A stretch of DNA of 64,000 nt from CAVXJN01 sp963773585 (GTDB taxonomy: Bacteria; Pseudomonadota; Gammaproteobacteria; JASBUN01). The notes below the pieces were generated by a model. That model ran no database searches and was not told where the DNA came from. It saw only the letters and a program-made list of their open reading frames with translations. Shown here piece by piece: positions 25,690-34,658 of this stretch (its first letter is position 1; each line of letters starts with the position of its first letter). The DNA lies in contig CAVZBR010000001.1 of NCBI GenBank assembly GCA_963773585.1, positions 868,001 through 932,000 of the forward strand, read 5' to 3'. The position numbers were made by a program, and so were the translations under genes.

Positions 25690-26329
25690 GTGCGACAAGC
25701 AATTTCTACCTGTTCATTTTGGATCCGTGTCCTCGCTGCGCTAGCAGTCGCTGCCACTTTGGCAGGTTGCGCGGCGAAGGGCGGTTCGACCGCCCTGGAA
25801 GGATCCGTCAGCGACGCGCAGACGCCCAATTACATCATTGGCCCTGGCGATTCGGTCAACGTCTTCGTATGGGGAAACTCCGAGCTTGTCCGCGTCGGTG
25901 CCGGTGCGGCCCGACGGCAAAATCACGACACCGTTGATCGAAGACGTCCAGGCTAGCGGAAAGACTCCTACCGAACTCGCCCGGGAGATGGAAACCCGCC
26001 TTGGCAAGTACATAAAGAATCCCGTCGTCACTGTGATCGTCACCAGCTTCGTCGGCAGGTTCAGCGAGCAGATCCGAGTCGTGGGCCAGGCTACGAGGCC
26101 GCAATCATTGCCCTATCGCGAAAACTTGAGTCTGTTGGACGTCATGATTTCGGTGGGCGGTCTCACGGATTTCGCAGCCGGAAATAGTGCGAGTCTTATT
26201 CGCACTGAAGATGGCAAACAGAAGCAATACCGATTGCGAATCGATGATCTGATCAATGACGGCGACATCAGCGCTAACGTAGCGCTGCGCCCCGGCGACA
26301 TCGTGATTATTCCGGAAGCTTGGTTCTAG
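25690..26329 (+). CDS. XrtA system polysaccharide export (OPX) lipoprotein, frameshifted
   Basis: A Wza/EpsA-type outer-membrane export protein. The lipoprotein signal ends in LAGC near residue 26 when GTG 25690 is used, which has GGAGGG seven bases upstream. The Poly_export domain begins at NYIIGPGDSVNVFVWGN, then the frame breaks near 25887. The next frame continues SASVPVRPDGKITTPLIEDV and the SLBB-like part QIRVVGQATRPQSLPY, ending LRPGDIVIIPEAWF. Removing one T in GAGCTTG restores the expected WGNSELSASVPVRPDG. About 210 residues in total, normal for the short XrtA type. It opens the operon with the chain-length gene. Real loss of function or a sequencing error are both possible. Confidence 0.87.
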
Positions 26330-26362
26330 GTTCGGATTCGCTCGCGAGGAGCTAGTAAGACA

Positions 26363-27944
26363 ATGAAAGAGTTAATGGACCAGCTCATGGCGTATATCCG
26401 CGGTATCTGGCGGTACCGTTGGTACGCGATGATGCTTGCGTGGGCGTTGGTGTTGGCAGGCTGGTTCGTGGTGGCGAAGCTACCCGATCAATACGAAGCC
26501 AGCGCGCGTATCTACGTGGATACCGATTCGATTCTGCGTCCCCTGATGAGAGGCCTTGCGGTACAGACCAATCTGAACCAGAGGGTTCAGATCATGACCC
26601 GCACGTTGCTGAGTCGTCCGAATCTCGAAAAGGTCACGCGCATGACCGACCTGGATATTACGGCGCGGACGCCGGATGATCTCGACCGGCTCGTACAGCG
26701 CCTCGGTTCGGAAATCCAGCTCAAGAGCGCAGGTCGGCGCACTGAGAACCTCTATGAAATTTCGTATCCGGACAGCGATCCTCAGCGCGCCAAACGCGTT
26801 GTCCAAGCCCTCTTGACAATATTCGTTGAGAGTACCTTGGGCCAAAGCCGACAGGATTCGAACTCCGCGCAAAAATTCCTGGATCAGCAGTTGCGCGAGT
26901 ATGAAGCACGGCTGGTGGAATCGGAGGAGCGCCTCAAGGAATTCAAGCGTAAGCACGTTGGCATGATGCCGGGCGACGACAAGGACTATTTCGAGCGCTT
27001 GCAAGGCGCGGAAGCGGAGTTGGCCCAGGCCAAGCTGCAACTGCATGAAGAGCAGCGGCGGCGGGACGAAATCCAGAGTCAACTCAAAGGTGAGGAGCCC
27101 GTCTTCGGGTTCGGTCCCAACGGCGCGGGATCACCGCCCGCCACGGACCTCGACGGGCGCATCAGCAAACTCGAGCAGAACCTGGATGCGCTCAAGTTGC
27201 GCTATACCGACCAGCATCCGGACGTCATCTCGACGAAAGAGACGATCGCGGAACTCAAGGCGAAGCGCAAGGAAGAGCGGGAAATGCTGAGTAGTCAGCC
27301 GGGCGCCGCCTCGCCGCTGGATACGAACCCGGTCTATCAACAGATGAAAATTTCCCTTGCCGACGCTGATGGGCGGATCGCCTCACTCACGGTGCGCGTG
27401 CAAGAGTATGAAAAGCGTGTCGCCGCGCTGCGGGAAATGATCGATACGATCCCCGAAGTGGAAACGGAATTGAAGCGATTGAACCGCGACTATTCCGTCA
27501 CCAAGCAAAATTACGAGGCTCTGCTGTCGCGGCGGAGAGTCGGCGCAGATGGCGGAAGACGTCGAACAGACCGGCGACAATGTGCAATTCCGGGTGGTGG
27601 ATCCGCCGCATGTGCCGCCGAGTCCATCCGGGCCAAACCGATTATTGTTGAGCACGGGCGTACTGTTCGGAGGATTGGCGGCCGGAGTCGTCCTCGCACT
27701 CTTGTTGTCGCAGCTCTGGCCGGCTGTCTACGATCGGAAAGTGCTGCGCGATATCACCGGCTTCCCGGTTTTCGGTGCCGTTTCGCGAATTTGGACTCAG
27801 GATCTACTACGCAAGCGGCGCCTGGAAGTGACCGGTTTCGCGACGGCCGGCGTGACCTTGCTAGTGGTATATAGCTTGATCATGTGGCTGCACAGCTCGA
27901 ATCAATTCCGCCATCTGCTGGACGTGGCGCGGAGGTGGGTATGA
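26363..27944 (+). CDS. XrtA system chain-length determinant (Wzz/EpsF-like), frameshifted
   Basis: Inner-membrane co-polymerase that sets polymer length. A first membrane helix lies near residues 20-40, followed by the Wzz motif DQYEASARIYVDTDSILRPLM. A long coiled-coil region covers about 160-390, with QHPDVISTKETIAEL and RLNRDYSVTKQNYEALL. The frame breaks near 27537. The next frame carries MAEDVEQTGDNVQFRVVDPP, the Pro-rich GNVR-type end and a second membrane helix (GVLFGGLAAGVVLALL), with a third hydrophobic segment near the C terminus. Deleting one A in CGGCGGAGAG gives SRRESAQMAED, as expected. The stop overlaps the next ATG (ATGA). Family TIGR03007. Confidence 0.87.
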
Positions 27945-28036
27945 CGAGTATCGAAAAAGCCGCCGAGATGCTCAATGAGCAAAAGGCCCAGCGCAAATCG
28001 AACGCGAAGGCAGACACTCATCCGGAACAAGCATGA
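27941..28036 (+). CDS. 31-codon frame, probable N terminus of the tyrosine kinase
   Basis: The ATG overlaps the stop of the chain-length gene (ATGA), a strong sign of coupled translation. It encodes MTSIEKAAEMLNEQKAQRKS and eleven more residues. The SIEKA opening is the standard first helix of XrtA-associated tyrosine autokinases. The frame ends at a TGA at 28034-28036, which overlaps the ATG of the kinase frame at 28033. Either a one-base indel splits the kinase here or a short leader peptide is coupled to it. Confidence 0.6.
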   Translation: MTSIEKAAEMLNEQKAQRKSNAKADTHPEQA

Positions 28037-28818
28037 GCATGCACCGGCGCAAGAGCGCGGAGCAGGACGAAGAAGGCGGCGGTCGGATTTGCCACCTGGA
28101 CTTCGAGACACTCCGGGCAAAGGGGTATCTGACGCCGCATTCGGCGCAAAGCCAACTCGCCGAAGAAATGCGTCTGCTCAAGCGCCCGCTACTTCGCAAC
28201 GCCTTCGGTAAAGGCGCGGCACCGGTGCGCTACGGAAACTTGATTTCCGTAACGAGTGCGTTGCCCGGTGAAGGCAAGACATTCACTACGTTGAATCTTG
28301 CTATGAGCATGGCGATGGAAATGGACACCACCGTGCTAATGGTGGACGCCGACGTGATAAAGCCATCTCTCACGCGATTGCTCGGTTTGGAAAATGAGCC
28401 GGGCCTGATCGACGTGTTGATTCATCCTGAACTTGATATGGGTTCTGTCATCGTGCCGACCGACCTGCCAAAGTTGCGTGTGATTCCCGCAGGCCGCCGC
28501 CACGCCCATTCGACGGAGCTGCTTGCCAGCGATCAAATGGAACATATCGCAGTCGAGTTGTCCGAGCGATACCCCGATAGGGTCGTGGTGTTCGATGCGC
28601 CGCCGTTGTTGGTAACCAGCCAGGCTGGGGTGCTGTCCCAATTGGCGGGCCAGATCATGATCGTGGTTGAAGCCGGCAAAACTCCGCAGAGTGCAATCAA
28701 GGACGCGGTTGCACATTTGGATAAAGACAAGGTAATCGGCATGGTGCTGAACAAGGGCCGGCGTGCTTTCGGAACCGAGTATTACTACGGGGGCTATTAT
28801 GGGTCGTACGGGGAGTGA
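28033..28818 (+). CDS. XrtA-associated tyrosine-protein kinase (BY-kinase, EpsG-like)
   Basis: A 261-residue cytoplasmic BY-kinase that should work with the chain-length protein to control polymerisation. The conserved segment LAEEMRLLKRPLLRNAFGKG precedes Walker A SALPGEGKTFTTLNLA and Walker A' TVLMVDADV. Walker B is VVVFDAPPLL. A C-terminal Tyr cluster (EYYYGGYYGSYGE) is the autophosphorylation tail. It matches TIGR03018. Its normal first helix lies in the 31-codon frame just upstream, in a different frame, so the gene may be cut by an indel near 28033. The end overlaps the start of the outer-membrane protein gene. Confidence 0.9.
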   Translation: MSMHRRKSAEQDEEGGGRICHLDFETLRAKGYLTPHSAQSQLAEEMRLLKRPLLRNAFGKGAAPVRYGNLISVTSALPGEGKTFTTLNLAMSMAMEMDTTVLMVDADVIKPSLTRLLGLENEPGLIDVLIHPELDMGSVIVPTDLPKLRVIPAGRRHAHSTELLASDQMEHIAVELSERYPDRVVVFDAPPLLVTSQAGVLSQLAGQIMIVVEAGKTPQSAIKDAVAHLDKDKVIGMVLNKGRRAFGTEYYYGGYYGSYGE

Positions 28819-30373
28819 GTTGAGGATTTTGTCTCGCTCTTCGACCTGGGTCCTGCTGACAGTACTTTCCGCCTCGGCTACCGCGGCTCCGCCGAAGGAC
28901 GACGCTACACGTCAGCGGTTGCGACTCGTTCCAACTGTCGAGGTCGCCGAGACATATAGTGACAATGTCAGCCTTGCGCCGAGCGGCCGGGAAGACTGGG
29001 ACCTGATCACCGAGGTTACACCGGGCCTGTCGGTCCATGGTCAGTCCGCGCGGATCAAGGCTGACGCCGATTACCGTATTCAGAATCTGCTCTACCTGCA
29101 TGAACCCAGTCGCAGCACCGTCAATCAACAATTCAAGGGGGCGGGGACAGCCGAACTGCTGCAAGATCATCTTTTCTTGGATTCCGACGCAGTAGTGACC
29201 CAGGTTGCGCTCGATCCTAGTCGTGACGCGTCTTACGACACCGTCAACAGCGTGCCGCGCGAAGACGTCTACAGCTTTCGGGCGGGACCACGCTATCAGC
29301 AGAATCTCGGTGGATATGCGAGATTCGATGCCAAGTATTTATATAGCATCGTTCATTACGGGGGTAGCAGCGTCGCGTCTGACACAGTGATCAATCTTGC
29401 GCAGGCGAACCTCGCCAGTGGCCGTCGGTTTACCCGATTGGGATGGAACCTTTCCTACTATGACGAACGTGTCAATAGAAGCAGCGAAAGTTCCATAGGG
29501 GATGCGAAGCACCAGGTTGCCGTAGCGGATGTGCGCTACGCATTGACCCAGCATTTCAGTCTGCTGGCACGGGCAGGCGACGAGACGCACGAATTTGATA
29601 CGGCACAACAAGGTTACCAGAACGGAACCTATACCGCCGGCGGTTTTCAGTGGCGTCCAAACCGGCACACCAGCTTCGACGCTTTGTACGGCGACAGGTA
29701 CAAGTCGGCGTCATTGGCGTGGACGCCTACGAGCCGAACTTCATTGAAGTTAGGATGGCGCGATACTGCGGTTGGCGCCAACGTAGGACAAGCTTGGAAT
29801 GCCAGTGCCTCTCTGAATACGCGCCGCACTCGATGGGCTTTCTCCTACTTCGAGGAACCGGGAACTGTACAGCAACTGGTTTTCGATCGGCAGGTGTTCC
29901 TATATCTGGACCCGCTTACCGGCAAAGTTTATCCCGAACCCAGTGCCGATCGGGTGCCATTGACCTCTGTCGATTTGTTCTCACTAACGGATGAAATGTT
30001 CATTCGCAAACGTGGCGAATTGAGCTTTGGATTGCATACCGGCCGTACCACCGGGTCTGTCATCGTTTTCGACGAACAGCGCGAGTACACGGACACCGGC
30101 AATACAGAATCCAGTAAGGGAGTGCGTACCGCCGCCAAGTGGAAGTTCGCTCCGCGTACAAGCTGGCTCGGGAATGCGAATTGGTCCCGCGGTAGCCTGC
30201 GCCTTTCCTCGTCCGACTACGAGTTGTGGCGAGTCGAAACCGGGCTCCAGGAGAAAATCAACCTGAAAACTTTCGCACTGGTTACGGTAAGCCATACCGA
30301 GCGCACCTCCGGTGCAGGTAGCGGAGGGTATATCGAAAACCGGATTTCAGTCCGTCTCCACATGCAGTTTTAG
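28799..30373 (+). CDS. XrtA/PEP-CTERM system-associated outer-membrane beta-barrel protein
   Basis: A 524-residue secreted protein with a signal peptide (WVLLTVLSASATAA) and many alternating amphipathic strands ending in ISVRLHMQF, with a terminal Phe typical of outer-membrane barrels. The opening VPTVEVAETYSDNVSLAPSG (here LVPTVEVAETYSDNV) is typical of TIGR03016, found beside the ATPase gene in XrtA operons. The ATG at 28799 has a G-rich site just upstream; an earlier in-frame start at 28763 lies deeper in the kinase gene. It probably forms the outer-membrane passage or secretin-like partner for the polymer. Role by family and context, not shown. Confidence 0.88.
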   Translation: MGRTGSELRILSRSSTWVLLTVLSASATAAPPKDDATRQRLRLVPTVEVAETYSDNVSLAPSGREDWDLITEVTPGLSVHGQSARIKADADYRIQNLLYLHEPSRSTVNQQFKGAGTAELLQDHLFLDSDAVVTQVALDPSRDASYDTVNSVPREDVYSFRAGPRYQQNLGGYARFDAKYLYSIVHYGGSSVASDTVINLAQANLASGRRFTRLGWNLSYYDERVNRSSESSIGDAKHQVAVADVRYALTQHFSLLARAGDETHEFDTAQQGYQNGTYTAGGFQWRPNRHTSFDALYGDRYKSASLAWTPTSRTSLKLGWRDTAVGANVGQAWNASASLNTRRTRWAFSYFEEPGTVQQLVFDRQVFLYLDPLTGKVYPEPSADRVPLTSVDLFSLTDEMFIRKRGELSFGLHTGRTTGSVIVFDEQREYTDTGNTESSKGVRTAAKWKFAPRTSWLGNANWSRGSLRLSSSDYELWRVETGLQEKINLKTFALVTVSHTERTSGAGSGGYIENRISVRLHMQF

Positions 30374-30375
30374 CT

Positions 30376-31380
30376 ATGTACGAAACATTCTATAAGTTGG
30401 AAGCAAAGCCGTTTCAGTTAAACCCGGACCCGCGATTCTTTTTCGGCAGCAGCGGTCATAAACGCGTGCTCGCATATTTGAGGTATGGAATCGCACAGGG
30501 CGAGGGATTCGTGGTCGTGACAGGCGAAGTGGGGGCCGGGAAGACGACCCTCATCCGCACTTTGTTGCAGGAACTCTCCAAGGATCGCAAACTCGTCATC
30601 GGTCAATTGGTCACGACGCAGCTTGATCCTGATCAACTGCTCGGCATGATCGCCGGAGCATTCGGGGTCGAACACGACGGCCTGAGTAAAGCGGCGCTTA
30701 TCCGCAGACTGGAAGCCTTTCTAATCCGCCAGGCGCACACAGGCAAACGGGTTCTGCTGATCGTCGATGAGGCGCAAAACATTCCGCTCAAGTCCCTTGA
30801 AGAGATGCGGATGCTATCGAATCTGCAGGTCGGGACACGTTCTTTGTTGCAGAGCGTGTTGCTGGGGCAAGCGGAATTCCGTGATTTGCTGCGTTCGCAG
30901 GATTCCGAACAATTGCGCCAGCGCATTATCGCCTCCCATCATCTGGGTCCGCTCAATCTCGAGGAGACCCAGGGATATATCGAACACAGATTGAGCCATG
31001 TAGGGTGGAGCGGAGATCCAGAGTTTACGTCCGAAGCATATGCCGGCATCTATGACTTCACCGGCGGCGTGCCCCGACGGATCAACACATTGTGCGATCG
31101 CGTACTGCTCTATGGGTATCTGGAAGAACTGCATCAGATCGACGCAGATATAGTGCGGCGGGTTACTGAGGAACTGGATCAGGAATTTCCATATATTGAA
31201 CCGTCCGAGGCCGCTGCGGCGCAGACCCGGATTGCCGGCGCTCCCGCCGATGATCTTGAAAAGCGAGTTGCCGCGCTGGAGGTGGCGTTGAGTAGAACGC
31301 GGGCGGTCCTCAAGGCTGCCTTTTCCGATGAAGCCGAGCCTCAGCTTGCGCTAGGCAAGGATCGAAAGCATGAGCGATAG
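30376..31380 (+). CDS. XrtA/PEP-CTERM system-associated AAA ATPase (ExeA-like)
   Basis: A 334-residue cytoplasmic AAA ATPase of TIGR03015, similar to ExeA/GspA. It opens with MYETFYKLEAKPFQLNPDP and has Walker A GEVGAGKTTLI (about residues 51-61), Walker B LLIVDEAQN, and the sensor region QRIIASHHLGPLN. HRLSHVGWSGDPEFT and the FTGGVPRRINTLCDR motif complete the core. A short coiled coil lies near the C terminus. It starts two bases after the barrel gene and overlaps wecB by 11 bases. It probably powers or regulates envelope assembly of the export complex. Confidence 0.92.
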   Translation: MYETFYKLEAKPFQLNPDPRFFFGSSGHKRVLAYLRYGIAQGEGFVVVTGEVGAGKTTLIRTLLQELSKDRKLVIGQLVTTQLDPDQLLGMIAGAFGVEHDGLSKAALIRRLEAFLIRQAHTGKRVLLIVDEAQNIPLKSLEEMRMLSNLQVGTRSLLQSVLLGQAEFRDLLRSQDSEQLRQRIIASHHLGPLNLEETQGYIEHRLSHVGWSGDPEFTSEAYAGIYDFTGGVPRRINTLCDRVLLYGYLEELHQIDADIVRRVTEELDQEFPYIEPSEAAAAQTRIAGAPADDLEKRVAALEVALSRTRAVLKAAFSDEAEPQLALGKDRKHER

Positions 31381-32605
31381 GGGGGGCGACAGCACCGCCT
31401 GCAAAACGGCTATTTGTTCCGACGGCGCGGCAGCGCCGTTCTCGACTCTGCCCACCAGATCGATCCTTTGTGTCGTCGGGGCGCGGCCGAACTTCATGAA
31501 AATCGCTCCGATCATGGCGGCCTTGAGCAATTGCGCGCAACTTCCTGCGCCGGTGTTGGTACACACGGGCCAGCATTACGATAAGGACATGAAGGAATCG
31601 TTCTTCATTCAGCTTGGCATCCCGGAACCCGACGTGGACTTGGGCGTTGGCTCGGGCAGCCACGCGATCCAAACTGCCGAGATCATGAGGCGCTTCGAAC
31701 CCGTCGTCGATGCCCTGAAACCGCTCGCTGTGCTGGTGGTCGGCGATGTGAATTCCACCATTGCGTGCGCGCTCGTGGCCGCAAAAAAGGAAATCCCTGT
31801 GGTTCACGTCGAGGCTGGACTGCGGAGTTTCGACCGTTCAATGCCTGAAGAAATCAATCGGGTTTTGACCGACCAGATTTCCGACCTTCTATTCACGACG
31901 GAACGCGATGCGTTGAAGAATCTGGAACGCGAAGGTGTTCCTGCCGAGCGGGTGCATTTCGTGGGTAATGTAATGATCGACACGCTTTTGGCGCAAAAAT
32001 CACGTGCCGTGTCGCCTTCCGCCACTTTGGCGAAATACCTTGACCAGGACGCGGCGCAGTCCTGTGCGGACGGCTATGCGGTTTTGACTTTGCATCGGCC
32101 ATCGAACGTCGACGATCCCGCTGTACTCGCACGATTGATGGAAACGATGCAAACAATTGCCGATCGACTGCCGCTGGTATTTGCCGTGCATCCACGTACC
32201 CGCAACGCGCTCAGCCAAGCGGGAATCCTGGATTCGGTCGGACAGCATCGGGCAATCCACTGTCTGCCGCCGTTGGGCTATCACGAGATGTTGGGATTGA
32301 TGATGAATGCTTCGGTGGTTCTCACCGATTCTGGAGGGATGCAGGAGGAAACGACCGCCCTTGGTGTGCCCTGCATAACATTAAGGGAAAACACCGAACG
32401 GCCGATTACCGTTGCCGAGGGTACGAATGTAGTGGTCGGCACTGATTCACGGAAGATTCTGGATGTATTCAACCGAATTTTGAATGACGGCGGTAAAGCG
32501 GGGCGCATACCTGACGGATGGGACGGACAGGCTGCGATTCGGATACGTGACCGGCTAGTCGAAATGCTGTCGCCTCGACAGCATGGCGAAACGGCGTCCA
32601 TTTGA
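31370..32605 (+). CDS. wecB: UDP-N-acetylglucosamine 2-epimerase (non-hydrolysing)
   Basis: A 411-residue cytoplasmic enzyme interconverting UDP-GlcNAc and UDP-ManNAc. Motifs are GARPNFMKIAPIMAAL, HTGQHYDKDMKESFF, HVEAGLRSFDRSMPEEINR and the C-terminal UDP site LTDSGGMQEETTALGVP with LRENTERPIT. The N-terminal 25 residues before the fold are unusual and may mean a later start, but ATG 31370 is coupled to the previous gene. With the TviB-type dehydrogenase it could give acidic HexNAc sugars. Family assignment is firm. Confidence 0.93.
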   Translation: MSDRGGDSTACKTAICSDGAAAPFSTLPTRSILCVVGARPNFMKIAPIMAALSNCAQLPAPVLVHTGQHYDKDMKESFFIQLGIPEPDVDLGVGSGSHAIQTAEIMRRFEPVVDALKPLAVLVVGDVNSTIACALVAAKKEIPVVHVEAGLRSFDRSMPEEINRVLTDQISDLLFTTERDALKNLEREGVPAERVHFVGNVMIDTLLAQKSRAVSPSATLAKYLDQDAAQSCADGYAVLTLHRPSNVDDPAVLARLMETMQTIADRLPLVFAVHPRTRNALSQAGILDSVGQHRAIHCLPPLGYHEMLGLMMNASVVLTDSGGMQEETTALGVPCITLRENTERPITVAEGTNVVVGTDSRKILDVFNRILNDGGKAGRIPDGWDGQAAIRIRDRLVEMLSPRQHGETASI

Positions 32606-32751
32606 GGCGGACGCACCAAATCGATTCAAGTATCGGTTTGCCCCCAGGGCGCGCTTCGCAGGACGTTCGAAACTGGCGTATAGACGCAGCCTCTAAATGA
32701 CGGGGAGGGCGGTAGCGTGCCCGACCTAGTGCGATTTTATTCAGAGAAGTT

Positions 32752-33603
32752 ATGAATCAGCAAGTTACCAATGCTTTGACGGTCGATGTCGAAGACTACT
32801 TTCAAGTCTCGGCGTTCGAGCCCCATATCAACCGAAGGGACTGGGACGCAGTTCCGTGCCGGATCGAAAGAAACATGGATCGCATACTCGACCTTTTCGG
32901 GGAGTCGGGTGTGCACGCAACATTCTTTACCCTCGGCTGGATTGCTGAACGTTATCCTCATTTGGTGCGTCGCCTCGTCACCGAGGGCCACGAGCTTGCC
33001 AGTCATGGTTACGAGCACGTGCGGGTCGTGAACCAAAATCAGGCGGATTTTCGCGCGGACGTAATCAAAACCAAAAATCTGTTGGAGGATATTGCAGGAG
33101 TGGAGGTTTGCGGCTATAGGGCGGCGAGCTACTCGATCGGCGAAAAAAATCTTTGGGCGTTGGATGTCCTGCACGAAGCTGGATATCGATACAGTTCGAG
33201 CATATACCCGATCAAACACGACCTTTATGGCATGCCCGATGCGCCGCGATTTGCCTTTCGTCCCAAGCCGGACGGAATTCTCGAAATTCCGGTGAGCACG
33301 GTCCGCTTGGGCGGGCGGAAGCTACCATGCGGCGGCGGCGGGTATTTTCGACTGTTCCCATACCCGCTGTCCCGATGGGCGATACGGCGCGTCAATATTC
33401 AGGATGGGCAATCCTGTCTTTTTTATTTTCATCCCTGGGAGATAGATCCCGAGCAACCCAGGCAGAGCGGTCTACCGATGAAAACGAGATTTCGCCATTA
33501 TCTGAATCTAGGGCGTACGGAATCGCGCCTGCGCAGACTGTTACGGGATTTCCGCTGGGATCGTATGGACCGCGTCTTCCTCGAAGCAGCCAGGACCCAT
33601 TGA
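32752..33603 (+). CDS. XrtA system polysaccharide deacetylase (NodB family)
   Basis: A 283-residue carbohydrate esterase of TIGR03006. It opens with ALTVDVEDYFQVSAFEPH, where Asp-Val-Glu-Asp holds the metal and base residues. Then come HATFFTLGWIAERYPHLV and the metal-binding HELASHGYEHVRV, GYRAASYSI, and a C-terminal FYFHPWEIDPEQPR. It should remove N-acetyl groups from the growing polymer; no signal peptide is seen, so it may act on the lipid-linked repeat in the cytoplasm. The TGA overlaps the ATG of the FemAB-like gene by one base. Confidence 0.92.
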   Translation: MNQQVTNALTVDVEDYFQVSAFEPHINRRDWDAVPCRIERNMDRILDLFGESGVHATFFTLGWIAERYPHLVRRLVTEGHELASHGYEHVRVVNQNQADFRADVIKTKNLLEDIAGVEVCGYRAASYSIGEKNLWALDVLHEAGYRYSSSIYPIKHDLYGMPDAPRFAFRPKPDGILEIPVSTVRLGGRKLPCGGGGYFRLFPYPLSRWAIRRVNIQDGQSCLFYFHPWEIDPEQPRQSGLPMKTRFRHYLNLGRTESRLRRLLRDFRWDRMDRVFLEAARTH

Positions 33604-34658
33604 TGTCGGTCGCAGAGGCAGTATCGGCGCGTGCCGTACCCAGGGTCCATGAACTCGGAGTAGGCGATCGACAGCAGTGGAACGCATTCGTGGAAAACTG
33701 CGCATCCGCGACGTTTTTCCATTTGGCCGAATGGCAGCAGGTAATCGAGCAGGCATTCGGACATCAGACCCACTTTCTCTTCGTCACTGAAGGCGAAGAA
33801 ATCACAGGTGTTCTACCGCTGGTGCACGTTCGCAGCAGGCTTTTCGGCAATTCCCTCAGCTCGACTCCTTTTTGCGTATACGGTGGAATCGCGGCGACGA
33901 GCGAGGCGTCTAGACGTGCGCTTGAGTTCGAAGCAGTTCGTTTGGCTGGGGAATTGAAGGTGGACTATTTGGAGTTCCGCAATGCGTCCACCACCCAGGA
34001 ATGGCCCGAGAAATCACTCTACGTGACCTTCAGAAAAGCGATCTCGCCTGACGCCGACGAAAACATGAAGGCAATCCCGCGGAAGCAGCGTGCAATGGTG
34101 CGTAAAGGCATCAAAGCCGGGCTCATGAGCGAGATTGACGATACGGTAGACCGGTTTTTTCCGGCTTATGCCGAAAGTGTGCGCAATTTAGGTACTCCCG
34201 TGTTCGCGAGGCGCTATTTCGAAATACTGAAGTCCACATTCGCTGACCGCTGCGAAATCCTGACCGTCACGCATGAAAAAAAGGTCGTGTGCGCGGTTAT
34301 GAACTTCTACTTTCGCGATGAGGTGCTCCCGTATTACGGTGGCGGAGGTGAAGGTGCGCGTGACCTCAAGGGCAACGACTTCATGTACTGGGAAGTCATG
34401 CGGCGCTCGGCCGAGCGGGGCCTGGGAATTTTCGATTACGGTCGCAGCAAAGTCGGAACCGGTTCATTTCACTTCAAGAAGAACTGGGGCTTCGAGCCGG
34501 TGCCGCTTCATTACCAATACCACTTGGTGACCGCGCGCAGTATTCCCGACGTCAACCCGATGAACCCAAAATATAAGCTTTTCATTGACGCTTGGAAGCG
34601 TTTGCCGCTCCCGATTGCCAATCGGATCGGTCCGATCTTGTCGCGAAACCTGGGTTGA
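33603..34658 (+). CDS. FemAB-like XrtA/PEP-CTERM system-associated protein
   Basis: A 351-residue member of TIGR03019, a GNAT-fold FemAB relative found in XrtA operons. It has the segments FFHLAEWQQVIEQAFGH, ITGVLPLVHVRSRLFG, IPRKQRAMVRKGIKAG and YWEVMRRSAERGLGIFDYGR with SFHFKKNWGFEP near the end. FemAB proteins transfer amino acids from aminoacyl-tRNA, but the true donor and acceptor of this subfamily are not known; amino acid decoration of the polymer is possible. The frame opens far upstream inside the deacetylase gene; the coupled ATG at 33603 is the sensible start. Its stop overlaps the next TTG start. Confidence 0.88.
   Translation: MSVAEAVSARAVPRVHELGVGDRQQWNAFVENCASATFFHLAEWQQVIEQAFGHQTHFLFVTEGEEITGVLPLVHVRSRLFGNSLSSTPFCVYGGIAATSEASRRALEFEAVRLAGELKVDYLEFRNASTTQEWPEKSLYVTFRKAISPDADENMKAIPRKQRAMVRKGIKAGLMSEIDDTVDRFFPAYAESVRNLGTPVFARRYFEILKSTFADRCEILTVTHEKKVVCAVMNFYFRDEVLPYYGGGGEGARDLKGNDFMYWEVMRRSAERGLGIFDYGRSKVGTGSFHFKKNWGFEPVPLHYQYHLVTARSIPDVNPMNPKYKLFIDAWKRLPLPIANRIGPILSRNLG

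Noticed and set aside
27975..28211. Plus-strand 78-residue frame over the kinase start
   Set aside because: Arg-rich out-of-frame translation of the kinase linker; no independent support.
33153..33602. Upstream extension of the FemAB-like frame into the deacetylase gene
   Set aside because: It lies within a conserved deacetylase in another frame; the coupled ATG at 33603 starts the family match.
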